64,000 nucleotides of DNA from an uncultured Flaviramulus sp. (lineage in GTDB: Bacteria > Bacteroidota > Bacteroidia > Flavobacteriales > Flavobacteriaceae), in NCBI GenBank assembly GCA_947501105.1, contig CANMUP010000001.1, forward strand, positions 434,001 through 498,000. The letters run 5' to 3'. How positions within the stretch are numbered: the stretch's first letter is position 1; every line of letters starts with the position of its first letter. The position numbers and the translations under genes were made by a program. The notes under the pieces are model-generated. The model was not told the DNA's origin, made no database searches, and worked only from the letters and a program-made list of their open reading frames with translations. This document shows positions 10,585 through 19,036 of the stretch, one piece after another.

Positions 10585-10683
10585 CTATCTTCTTTTTCTT
10601 CTATTTACAAAGTAAACGATTATTAAAACTAAACCTAGTATTAGAAATAATCCATTTCCGCTAATAAAACCTATGATATCCAT
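10585..10683 (-). CDS. 32-aa single-TM small protein (absent from ORF track)
   Basis: Reverse ORF MDIIGFISGNGLFLILGLVLIIVYFVNRRKRR*: one TM helix plus basic C-terminus; sits between the MATE gene and queD on the same strand. Confidence 0.55.
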   Translation of the reverse strand: MDIIGFISGNGLFLILGLVLIIVYFVNRRKRR

Positions 10684-10716
10684 TTTAAATAATTAAATGT
10701 GTATTATAAACCAAAG

Positions 10717-12051
10717 TTAATTGTTTTTTGATAGAGGAGTGAATATTTTTCTGAATATTAAAATTAGTGGAAAGCCTCTTGCAATGATCCAGAATGTTAT
10801 AGCTATAAAAATGGCATAAAGCTTATAATCGAGATGATCTAACCAAAATAAAATAGGAATAAACACTAAAAAAGTAGATACTAAGAGAACATTACGCAAA
10901 ACCTTCATCTTGCCTAAGCCTTTAAAAATGCCATCAAAAATAAAAGCAAGCGTACACAGGGGTTGCATTGCTAAAACGATCCAGAATATGTTATAAAATT
11001 GTTTTAAAACTTCAGGATCATTAGTGAATATATTCCCTAAAGGATAGTATAATAAACCTCCAACTAAAGCTATTAGCACTCCTATAACGATGCCGTATTT
11101 AATTAGCTTGTTGCTTAATGTAATAAGTAAACTATATTCTTTCCCACCGTATAATTTACCCGACAAAATATTTCCTGCACTTGAATAACCATCAACAATA
11201 AAAGCACCAAGAAACCATAAATTAATAGCGATAGTGTAAGCTGCAATATACTCTGCGCCATAACTAGTGGCAAAAGCACTAGCGTAATATAAAGTAACGT
11301 TTAAGGCAATGGTACGAACAAAAAGATTAAGAATCATTAATACGAAACGATTAATTTCTTTGTTAAATGGGAAGCTTAGTTTTAAAGGAATAGAAGTCTT
11401 TTTAAGTAAATAATATACAGAGCAAATTGCCATTAACAATTGTGCTATAACACTGGCGTAAGCAGCACCTTTAATATGCATTGGCGCAATGTAACCATCA
11501 ATACCATAAACAAAAATAAAGTCTAAAATAATATTAGCAATTGTTCCTATTATGGCAATAAGCATAGGGTAATAGGTGTTTTGCAGGCCTCTAAAAGCAC
11601 CAAAGACTGCTATGGTGAATAGCGTAAAAGGAAACCCGAAAACTCGAATTTGGTAATAATCTACACTATAATCTAAAATTAAACCAGAGGCATTATAAAG
11701 CTTAAAAATATGGTTTGCTAAAGGGTAAGTCCCAATTATTATTAAAACACTTAACGAAGTAATAATAAATATTGCTTGGGCTGGTAGGTTTTTAATTTTA
11801 TCGAGGTTATTTGCACCAACATATTGCGAAACTATTGATGAAATAGCACTTCTGGTTTGACCCAAAACCCAAATTAACATGGATAAAAAAGTGGTTACAA
11901 TACCAACCGCCGCTAAAGATTCTGTGGCGTTAAACTCTATATTTCCAACTATTGCAGCATCAGTTAGTGATAATATGGGTTCTGATATTCCAGATATTAA
12001 AGCCGGAATAGCTAATTTGTTTATATGTTTTAAGCTTATGTTTGTGTTCAC
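10717..12051 (-). CDS. MATE family efflux transporter
   Basis: 12-TM MatE pattern, 'AIPALISGISEPILSLTDAAIVGN', 'GAFRGLQNTYYPM'. Confidence 0.92.
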   Translation of the reverse strand: MNTNISLKHINKLAIPALISGISEPILSLTDAAIVGNIEFNATESLAAVGIVTTFLSMLIWVLGQTRSAISSIVSQYVGANNLDKIKNLPAQAIFIITSLSVLIIIGTYPLANHIFKLYNASGLILDYSVDYYQIRVFGFPFTLFTIAVFGAFRGLQNTYYPMLIAIIGTIANIILDFIFVYGIDGYIAPMHIKGAAYASVIAQLLMAICSVYYLLKKTSIPLKLSFPFNKEINRFVLMILNLFVRTIALNVTLYYASAFATSYGAEYIAAYTIAINLWFLGAFIVDGYSSAGNILSGKLYGGKEYSLLITLSNKLIKYGIVIGVLIALVGGLLYYPLGNIFTNDPEVLKQFYNIFWIVLAMQPLCTLAFIFDGIFKGLGKMKVLRNVLLVSTFLVFIPILFWLDHLDYKLYAIFIAITFWIIARGFPLILIFRKIFTPLSKNN

Positions 12052-12548
12052 AATATTAATTCGTAACAGTAAAAAGGATGATTACTTTGTTTAGGGAAAT
12101 AGATATTGCCTAAGCGTTTATAGCCCCGCAATTCATAAAATTTTTGATTTCTTTTGTTTTGAGAAAATGTATCCAATCTTACCGAAGTATAGTTGTTTTC
12201 TTTAGCAAATTTTTCAGCAAAATCCATTAAACTTTTTGCGTGTCCTTTACCTTGGTGTTTTGGGTGTATAGCTAAACGATGGATATAAATATTCTGATTA
12301 CTTTCTGTTAACCAAGTAACAGGAATATATTCTTCATCCATGAATGATGAAATTACCACACAACCAACAAGTATTTTATCTTCTTCAATAACATATAACT
12401 CGTTTCTTAAAACATCATTTTTAAATGCTGCTTTATTGGGGTAATGTTCGTTCCATTGGCGAATACCTTTGTCTATCATAAAGCTAGCACATGCTTTTGT
12501 GATTCTTATAATTCCATCGATATCTTTTGGTGTTGCTTTACGAATCAT
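12048..12548 (-). CDS. GNAT family N-acetyltransferase
   Basis: Acetyl-CoA-binding motif 'IHRLAIHPKHQGKGHAKSLMDFAEKFA'; 4-nt overlap with MATE gene. Confidence 0.9.
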   Translation of the reverse strand: MIRKATPKDIDGIIRITKACASFMIDKGIRQWNEHYPNKAAFKNDVLRNELYVIEEDKILVGCVVISSFMDEEYIPVTWLTESNQNIYIHRLAIHPKHQGKGHAKSLMDFAEKFAKENNYTSVRLDTFSQNKRNQKFYELRGYKRLGNIYFPKQSNHPFYCYELIL

Positions 12549-12607
12549 TTTTAATGTTTACTTTTGCATAAATATTGCTACAAATTTAGTCTTTTAAACT
12601 TTTTATT

Positions 12608-13402
12608 ATGAAGAATATTTTAGTTCCTGTAGGATCATCAAAAAATGCTTTAAGCCACTTGCAATATGCGGTAGATTTTGCCAAAGCATTTAATGCAAAA
12701 CTTTATGTTGTTCAAGTTTACAATGTGTATACAAAGGCGGGAACTATGATTAAAGTAGATCATATTATAGAAAAGGAAAGCAAAGCTTTTTTAGATGGGT
12801 TGGTTTCTAAAATTGACACTAAAGATGTTGATGTTGTTGTAAAAACCTTAAAAGGAAAGCTAGTTGATACATTGGAGTTAGCGTGTAAAGCGGCTAATAT
12901 TGATTTAATTATGGTTGAACCCAGAACTAATTCGATAAAGGATGAAGTGTTTTTAGGAAAAACCTCTGGGAAAATTATTAAACAAACCCAAATTCCTGCA
13001 CTTATAGTTCCTGAAGGAGAAGTATTTAAACCTATTAAGCATATTTTAATGGCTTTAAAATCGGCAGTTATTAAAAAAGAAAATGTACTGCTACCTTTTA
13101 AATATATTAAAAACCAATTTAAGGCTGAGGCTAATTTATTGTTAGTAAAAACGCCTTATTATAAAGAAGACGATTTTAATATAAATAGCGAATTACAAGC
13201 TTTGGTTACTAACACAATTCACACTGAAAATGCTACAACATACCAAGGCGTATTAGAGCATTATCGTTCAACTAAGCCCGATATGCTATGCGTGGTTAGA
13301 AGAAAGCGAGGGTTCTTCGTAAAGAAATGGGAAAAAAATGTAATCTTGAAAAAAGATTTTAATAGTAATATCCCTGTTTTAGTGTTAAGCGGATTAAAAT
13401 AA
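12608..13402 (+). CDS. Universal stress protein family
   Basis: 'ILVPVGSSKNALSHLQYAVDFAKAFNAKLYVVQVY' and 'GKTSGKIIKQTQIPALIVP'. Confidence 0.85.
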   Translation: MKNILVPVGSSKNALSHLQYAVDFAKAFNAKLYVVQVYNVYTKAGTMIKVDHIIEKESKAFLDGLVSKIDTKDVDVVVKTLKGKLVDTLELACKAANIDLIMVEPRTNSIKDEVFLGKTSGKIIKQTQIPALIVPEGEVFKPIKHILMALKSAVIKKENVLLPFKYIKNQFKAEANLLLVKTPYYKEDDFNINSELQALVTNTIHTENATTYQGVLEHYRSTKPDMLCVVRRKRGFFVKKWEKNVILKKDFNSNIPVLVLSGLK

Positions 13403-13408
13403 ACTTAC

Positions 13409-13446
13409 GGGGATGTAGCTCAGTTGGCTAGAGTGCTTGACTGGCA
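13409..13446 (+). pseudogene. 5' fragment (38 nt) of tRNA-Ala(GGC)
   Basis: GGGGATGTAGCTCAGTTGGCTAGAGTGCTTGACTGGCA is identical to nt 1-38 of the intact tRNA at 16490; identity stops in the anticodon loop. Confidence 0.9.
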
Positions 13447-13532
13447 ACTGAATACGGAAAGTCTTCATGCTCTCGTATTCTTAATGTATTAAGGGTTTTA
13501 GAGGATTTTGTAATTGAAAATTGTTAAGTTTT

Positions 13533-14144
13533 TTATTTACAACTAGATTGAATGACTTTGTTTTTCCATTGAATCCAATATTCTTGTAACCCTTCTGGTG
13601 TAGTTTTTAAATCACTTATATCTAAAGATTGCCCTTTTATTAAAACCTTACTTAGCTCTACTTTTCTTTTAGATAAAGCAGGCTTATGATTCCATCCACC
13701 GACATGGTCAAATGAAGTATAAGCATTACATTTTTCTTTAACAGGTACAAACGGGATTGATAATTTGTAATTTACAATTCCAGACCCCATGCCTTTAGTT
13801 GTCATAGAGATATTTGAAAAATCTACTTTAGAGTATTTACCTTTATTATAAAGTTCTTTTAATTTATCACCAACTGCATTTGACATTTTATTTGAAAATT
13901 GATGAGCTATGTCTGACCCATTAATAAATTCAGGTCCATTATAGAATCCTTTGCAACCATTTTTGGAGCAAATTATTTCGGTTTTGTCTTTAGATTGAGT
14001 GTTCTTTGTGTTTTCAGGTCTATCATTAAGTGTATCACTACTAAATGTTGTAGAACCAGCAATTATTTTTGGAGACATATATGAAATTAAGAATCCAGCG
14101 ATAAGAATAACAGCAATTTTAAAGATTATAAGTTTTAATTTCAT
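13533..14144 (-). CDS. Hypothetical secreted/membrane-anchored protein (possibly TonB C-terminal-like)
   Basis: N-terminal hydrophobic segment, Cys-containing mature region; no firm family. Confidence 0.5.
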   Translation of the reverse strand: MKLKLIIFKIAVILIAGFLISYMSPKIIAGSTTFSSDTLNDRPENTKNTQSKDKTEIICSKNGCKGFYNGPEFINGSDIAHQFSNKMSNAVGDKLKELYNKGKYSKVDFSNISMTTKGMGSGIVNYKLSIPFVPVKEKCNAYTSFDHVGGWNHKPALSKRKVELSKVLIKGQSLDISDLKTTPEGLQEYWIQWKNKVIQSSCK

Positions 14145-14176
14145 ATCTAAGGTAGCTTAATTTCGAAGCATATATT

Positions 14177-15007
14177 TTAATATTCAATTTTTAATGTCGT
14201 TCCTTCTAAAAATCTACCTTTAGATTCAGATATTTTTAGTTTTTGTTCAGCAGAAATACCAATGGTTTCTCCATTATTTAACTTAACATCATAAGCAATC
14301 ACATAATGAGTTAAATTAAACATCATTTCATTAAGTTCTTCGAGGGAATTTTCGGAATCAACAATTTCCATTTCTTTTTTACCAAAGTCAGTAAGCCCAT
14401 AAGTATAAACAGATTGCTTTCCTTTTTCTTTTCTTAAACCAAAGTAAATCCAATTATATACTGGGAGGTCTTCTTCAGTCATCATTTCAACATTTTCTTG
14501 GTAAAATTCTTTTTTTAGAACTAAGGTTCTACCACCAATATAAATTCCTAATGATTTACTATTATTCATTACTGCTGAAGCCAACTTACTATATAGTAAG
14601 TTTTCTTGAACTGGATTTTTCCCAGCGTTCGTTATTGATAAAACAATATGACCTTTATGTTTAGCAGTCTCTTTTACCCCATTTTTCCATAAGTAATTGT
14701 GTTTCGCTGCTGATTCTACTTCTTTATCTGGAATTGCGATTTGCATACTAGCAATTGCTATATTATAGTCTCCTATAACTAAAACTGCGGCTTTGTCATC
14801 GGCATCATCATCATTTACTTTTAAACTCCATTTTTTTCTTAATTCATTAACAGTTCCTTTTAAGTTAAATGAATTTGGTTCTTCTAGAAGAACCATTCCT
14901 AAAATAACTGAATTTGTGTTTGTTTCAGTCTTTTTTTCTTTTTTTAAGAAGCCAAATAATCCCATTGAAATAATTCCGATTAATATTATAGTTAGTGCTT
15001 TTCTCAT
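14177..15007 (-). CDS. DUF4261 domain-containing protein
   Basis: 'ILGMVLLEEPNSFNLKGTVNELRKKW...DDKAAVLVIGDYNIAIASMQIAIPDKE...HKGHIVLSITN' resembles DUF4261. Confidence 0.7.
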   Translation of the reverse strand: MRKALTIILIGIISMGLFGFLKKEKKTETNTNSVILGMVLLEEPNSFNLKGTVNELRKKWSLKVNDDDADDKAAVLVIGDYNIAIASMQIAIPDKEVESAAKHNYLWKNGVKETAKHKGHIVLSITNAGKNPVQENLLYSKLASAVMNNSKSLGIYIGGRTLVLKKEFYQENVEMMTEEDLPVYNWIYFGLRKEKGKQSVYTYGLTDFGKKEMEIVDSENSLEELNEMMFNLTHYVIAYDVKLNNGETIGISAEQKLKISESKGRFLEGTTLKIEY

Positions 15008-15074
15008 ATGTATCGTCTTAAAATATAGCGCAGGTTATATTTCTTTTTAATCCTGTTTCTGTTTTGCCCAGTTT

Positions 15075-15697
15075 TTAACTAAAGTGATAACCATCATCTG
15101 CTGAAATATCTTGTTCATTCCTTGTTTTTATAAGTCTATTCAATACTTCATCATCATTTCCCATATATCTAATGGCACCAGTGTTTTCATCGATTATTCG
15201 ATTAACTATTTGTTTGCTTATTTTATCAAGAAACATAAAATTGACAGTATCTTTAAAAATAGTAAATGGAGTCAGAAAAAGACCTCGTCTCGACCACCAT
15301 CCAACAACTAACGTTATTATAATAGCATAAAATTTCTCCTTTCTCCCACAACTTTTGCACAATACTTTTTCTTTTCTAGTATCAAAGGTTAAAAGAATTA
15401 CAGAAATAACTTTGTTTATTTCAAATCCATAAAGGCGGTCAACTTTTTTAGAGCATTTAGGACAACTTAGATTCTGAATTTTATTGATTAAGACTTCTCT
15501 TTCTATACTTGTATATCTATCAGTTTCTACTTCAGTCCAAGCAATTAATGTTTTGTCTAAGTCTCGCCTTTCGAGTTCTTCTATTAAAATACTCGTACTT
15601 CTTTTCTTAGACCTTTTGATTCATTCTTTGCAATGTTTTCAATCTTTGAATCTGAGAAGTTTCTGTAGTTTTCTTTTATTTCCTCTATACTATACAA
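15075..15697 (-). pseudogene. Frameshifted zinc-ribbon membrane protein gene
   Basis: Downstream frame reads ...SILIEELERRDLDKTLIAWTEVETDRYTSIEREVLINKIQNLSCPKCSKKVDRLYG...VLCKSCGRKEKFYAIIITLVVGWWSRRG...; N-terminal part (LYSIEEIKENYRNFSDSKIENIAKNESKGLRKEVRVF*) lies in another frame and meets a stop at 15584-15586. Confidence 0.65.
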
Positions 15698-15752
15698 TCT
15701 TAAATGATTTTGTTTTTAGCTCAGTTTTTTTGTGCTCCCTTATTTTTTAATG

Positions 15753-16226
15753 TTAATGAGTCTTTTTAATAAGAGAAATTGTATTCTTACATTTAGTTAT
15801 ATATATGTTATTTGAATCAAAAAGCTTTTCTATTAATGGAAAAGCTTTTTGAGTGGGCTCGTTCTTCAATATGTTATACCAATACGAGTCCTTTACAAAT
15901 GGTTTTCTACGTCTTTTCTTAGAGAATAAATTTAAAATAGAGCCAGTGGATAATAAATTTGAAATAGAACCTGAATTAAACGATTGGAGTAGGTAGGATA
16001 GCTCATTTGGAGTAACTCCAAATTTTTCTTCGATTTCGTTAGGATTAATTCCATGAAACCGTAAAATGTCTTTATTCTCTGCAAACATTTTATCAGCTTC
16101 TGTTACAAGGTTGTAATGTTGAGCATAGCGAGATGAACGCATGTTAGATTTCCAAGTAAAGATGGAAATTATTATTGCAAGAACCGAGAATATTAGTGGT
16201 AGAATTGATAATATTTGAGAATCCAT
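15753..16226 (-). CDS. Hypothetical protein with one N-terminal TM
   Basis: 'ILSILPLIFSVLAIIISIFTW' followed by a soluble region. Confidence 0.5.
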   Translation of the reverse strand: MDSQILSILPLIFSVLAIIISIFTWKSNMRSSRYAQHYNLVTEADKMFAENKDILRFHGINPNEIEEKFGVTPNELSYLLQSFNSGSISNLLSTGSILNLFSKKRRRKPFVKDSYWYNILKNEPTQKAFPLIEKLFDSNNIYITKCKNTISLIKKTH

Positions 16227-16489
16227 AAATTTTCCTATTTAGTAATGATTAGATATCATATGATAATGGAATAAACACATCAGTGTGCTTATCTAATACT
16301 TTTTAAAGATACCTCCTACATGTAAATAATCATAATTATTTGAAATAATAAATTAAAATGGTAGTGGGTTTTAGTGGTGGGTTTTGCTCTTAAATACATA
16401 CATTTGCATCCAAATGCAGATAAATACAGCATGGCTTAAATGTTGTAATATGTTTACAAACACTTGTAAACACTTTAAATAAGAGTAAA

Positions 16490-16563
16490 GGGGATGTAGC
16501 TCAGTTGGCTAGAGTGCTTGACTGGCAGTCAAGAGGTCACGGGTTCGAATCCCGTCTTCTCCA
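16490..16563 (+). tRNA. tRNA-Ala(GGC)
   Basis: 74-nt cloverleaf: GGGGATG acceptor with G3:U70, anticodon loop CTGGCAG (GGC), T-arm ACGGGTTCGAATCCCGT, discriminator A. Confidence 0.95.
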
Positions 16564-16574
16564 CATTAAAAATT

Positions 16575-16608
16575 AAGCGCATACAATTTTATCGTGAGCG
16601 CTTTTTTG
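16575..16608. terminator. Rho-independent terminator downstream of tRNA-Ala
   Basis: AAGCGC ... GCGCTT followed by T-run. Confidence 0.6.
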
Positions 16609-16609
16609 T

Positions 16610-18967
16610 TTAATTATTTTTTTTAAAAACGAGTGTTGAGCTTTTATCTAAGGATTCACTAAAAATAACTTCTTTAAACAGATTCCCATTTTTTAAATCC
16701 GTTTTATCTGAACTTGAAATAGTCTTTATTTTTTCCTTTTTTCCATTAATGCTTACAGAGTTATATACATTCAAAATATCAAAAACTCTTACTTGCCAAA
16801 TTCTAGAAGACAATTTGTTTTTAAAGCTACCTTTAGCTTTGTCAATACTTATAATCAACTCACCTTTTTTTGTCAGGTTTTGACTGATAACTATACTAGA
16901 ATACGCTCCGTTTTGATAAGTTATGGTTTTTCCATCATCCTCGTATAAAGTAAATGATGTTTTACCTTCCATTGGATAAATGTCCAAAATCAATTTTTCT
17001 TCCTGTTTTTCTTCCTCAATCCAATTTCTTTCTGAAGTTTTGGGCAATATAGCTCCGGCTTTTATAAATAATGGTAACTTTTCAACATCCTCTGTATTAT
17101 AACGAATAATACCGCCTCCTTTATAAACTTCTTTACTCCAGTAGTCTATCCAGTCATTTTCACGAGGCAAATAAATTTCCATGGTTTTAAAATCGCCATA
17201 TACTGGTGCTACTAAAATGTTTGGACCAAACATGTACTGATATGGCCAAGTATCAGAAAAGCATAAATAATCTTCAGGAAAAGCAACTAACATGGGTCTG
17301 CAAATAGGCATTCCTGTTAAATAATTTTCGTAGGCTGTTGAATATATGTATGGTAATAGCTTATATCGTTCTTTTCTATGTTTTCTAATACTTCTTTCGG
17401 CTGTTAATCCAGTATTTCCTTGACCACTTACGACATGAGTTATATTCTCTGGTGTGTCTTTTATCACTACCGAATCTCTTCCTTCTATTTTAATTTTATT
17501 CTGAAAATTTGCAACATCAATATTACCTGCCCAAGGTTTTGGATTGTGGGATCTTGAAATAGCGGAAAAATCAGAAAATTGATTCCATCTTGCTTGAATT
17601 TGCCATGTCTCACCTACACCATCTGAAGATATATATGAAACCCCTTTTAGTGCACCATGAGAATTGGTAATCGCCTTTATTTGCCATTTTAATTCGTTCC
17701 AATTAAACGAGCAATCTCCAGTCCAGTCAAACGGATACCTTCTAGCTCCAATTAAATTATTTACAGGTGTAACGCTATACCTAAAATCCCAAGGGTTTAC
17801 AGCTTGCATTTTTCTACAACCCATAAAAAGGACACGGTTATTATTACCTAAATGCTTTTGTGTCCCCGTCCATATTCTGCTATCTGTTATATCATTGCGC
17901 CTTGTGTCTTGCCAAGTACCTCTTACACCTTGATTTAATTTTTCTTTCCACTTTTCCCACCAAAGTGTTTCAGGTTGAATAGTTTCTGTCCACCCTTGAC
18001 CATTTCTATTTTTATAATCTGGAGCGTTATGCTGAATTAGCATAACATCAAAATTCATCGCTTTTAAGCTATCAATCATAGCTGTTGGGGATAGTGGTTT
18101 TTTATAATTTTCAGACCAATCCATTATACTTCCCCATTGAATTTCCTTATTTTCAATACAGCCGTCCCCCCATTCAAAATCTATTATTAGGTTATCGGCA
18201 GGAATATTTCTCTTTCTTAATTCCCTGGCCACATCCATTAATTGTTTTTGATCTCCGTTACAAGCTAAATGTTGTGTCTGGAAGAAACCATAAGCCTTTT
18301 TTGGTAATAAAGGTTCTGCTCCAATAAGTTGGTTGAATTGCTCATATATTTTTTGATAAGACGGGCCGTAAATAAAGTACTGATCCATGAGTGCATCTTC
18401 TTCAAGATAGATGTCATAAAGCTGAGTTTTTGGGTTATAAAACCAATGTGAATATCTACTATTATCATTTTTTTCATTAAAAAAACTTGCACTATCAAAC
18501 ATGCTATACCCATTCTTAAACATACCATAAACAGGACCATCTGAAGGAAACACTTGTGCGCCAGAAATTTTATCTTTTACAGTCATTTGTCTAGTAACTG
18601 CATTAATCTCAACGGTTAGCTTTTCGGTATGTAAAAAACAAATATTGTCTTTTTGAATTACACTTACAGAAACTTCTTCCCATGGATTGGTATGCCCTAT
18701 TGTAAATGGAATGTTATATTCTTTTTTGTAGTTGTCTTTATTTAACTTAGAATAGCGTAAACGAAACATTGTAGAAGAATAAAAAGATACTTCTGTATTG
18801 TTATTGATAGTTACTTTTGTTGAGTATCCATCATTTATAACCACATTATTTTGACTAAAGAGGGCATTACCTATTAAAAACATGATAAGCAGAGTAATCA
18901 TTTTTTTGAATGAATTAAATCCTTTAAAAGAGTTTAATTTAGCTTGAGTTTTAATTTTTGTATTCAA
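16610..18967 (-). CDS. Glycoside hydrolase family 31 (alpha-glycosidase), secreted
   Basis: GH31 features 'DNLIIDFEWGDG', 'GVRGTWQDTRRND', 'RRYPFDWTGDCSFNWNELKWQI'; N-terminal signal. Confidence 0.85.
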   Translation of the reverse strand: MNTKIKTQAKLNSFKGFNSFKKMITLLIMFLIGNALFSQNNVVINDGYSTKVTINNNTEVSFYSSTMFRLRYSKLNKDNYKKEYNIPFTIGHTNPWEEVSVSVIQKDNICFLHTEKLTVEINAVTRQMTVKDKISGAQVFPSDGPVYGMFKNGYSMFDSASFFNEKNDNSRYSHWFYNPKTQLYDIYLEEDALMDQYFIYGPSYQKIYEQFNQLIGAEPLLPKKAYGFFQTQHLACNGDQKQLMDVARELRKRNIPADNLIIDFEWGDGCIENKEIQWGSIMDWSENYKKPLSPTAMIDSLKAMNFDVMLIQHNAPDYKNRNGQGWTETIQPETLWWEKWKEKLNQGVRGTWQDTRRNDITDSRIWTGTQKHLGNNNRVLFMGCRKMQAVNPWDFRYSVTPVNNLIGARRYPFDWTGDCSFNWNELKWQIKAITNSHGALKGVSYISSDGVGETWQIQARWNQFSDFSAISRSHNPKPWAGNIDVANFQNKIKIEGRDSVVIKDTPENITHVVSGQGNTGLTAERSIRKHRKERYKLLPYIYSTAYENYLTGMPICRPMLVAFPEDYLCFSDTWPYQYMFGPNILVAPVYGDFKTMEIYLPRENDWIDYWSKEVYKGGGIIRYNTEDVEKLPLFIKAGAILPKTSERNWIEEEKQEEKLILDIYPMEGKTSFTLYEDDGKTITYQNGAYSSIVISQNLTKKGELIISIDKAKGSFKNKLSSRIWQVRVFDILNVYNSVSINGKKEKIKTISSSDKTDLKNGNLFKEVIFSESLDKSSTLVFKKNN

Positions 18968-19036
18968 TGTCTTTTAAATATTTATAATTGATTAAACTAT
19001 TTGATTGCCTCAAAATCAAGGGAGCGTATAAGTGTT

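Noticed and set aside
15484-15750. 88-aa plus-strand ORF
   Set aside because: Antisense to the frameshifted zinc-ribbon gene, which explains the region better
13447-16489. Active integrative element
   Set aside because: No integrase, transposase or conjugation gene in the interval; only a possible relic is supported
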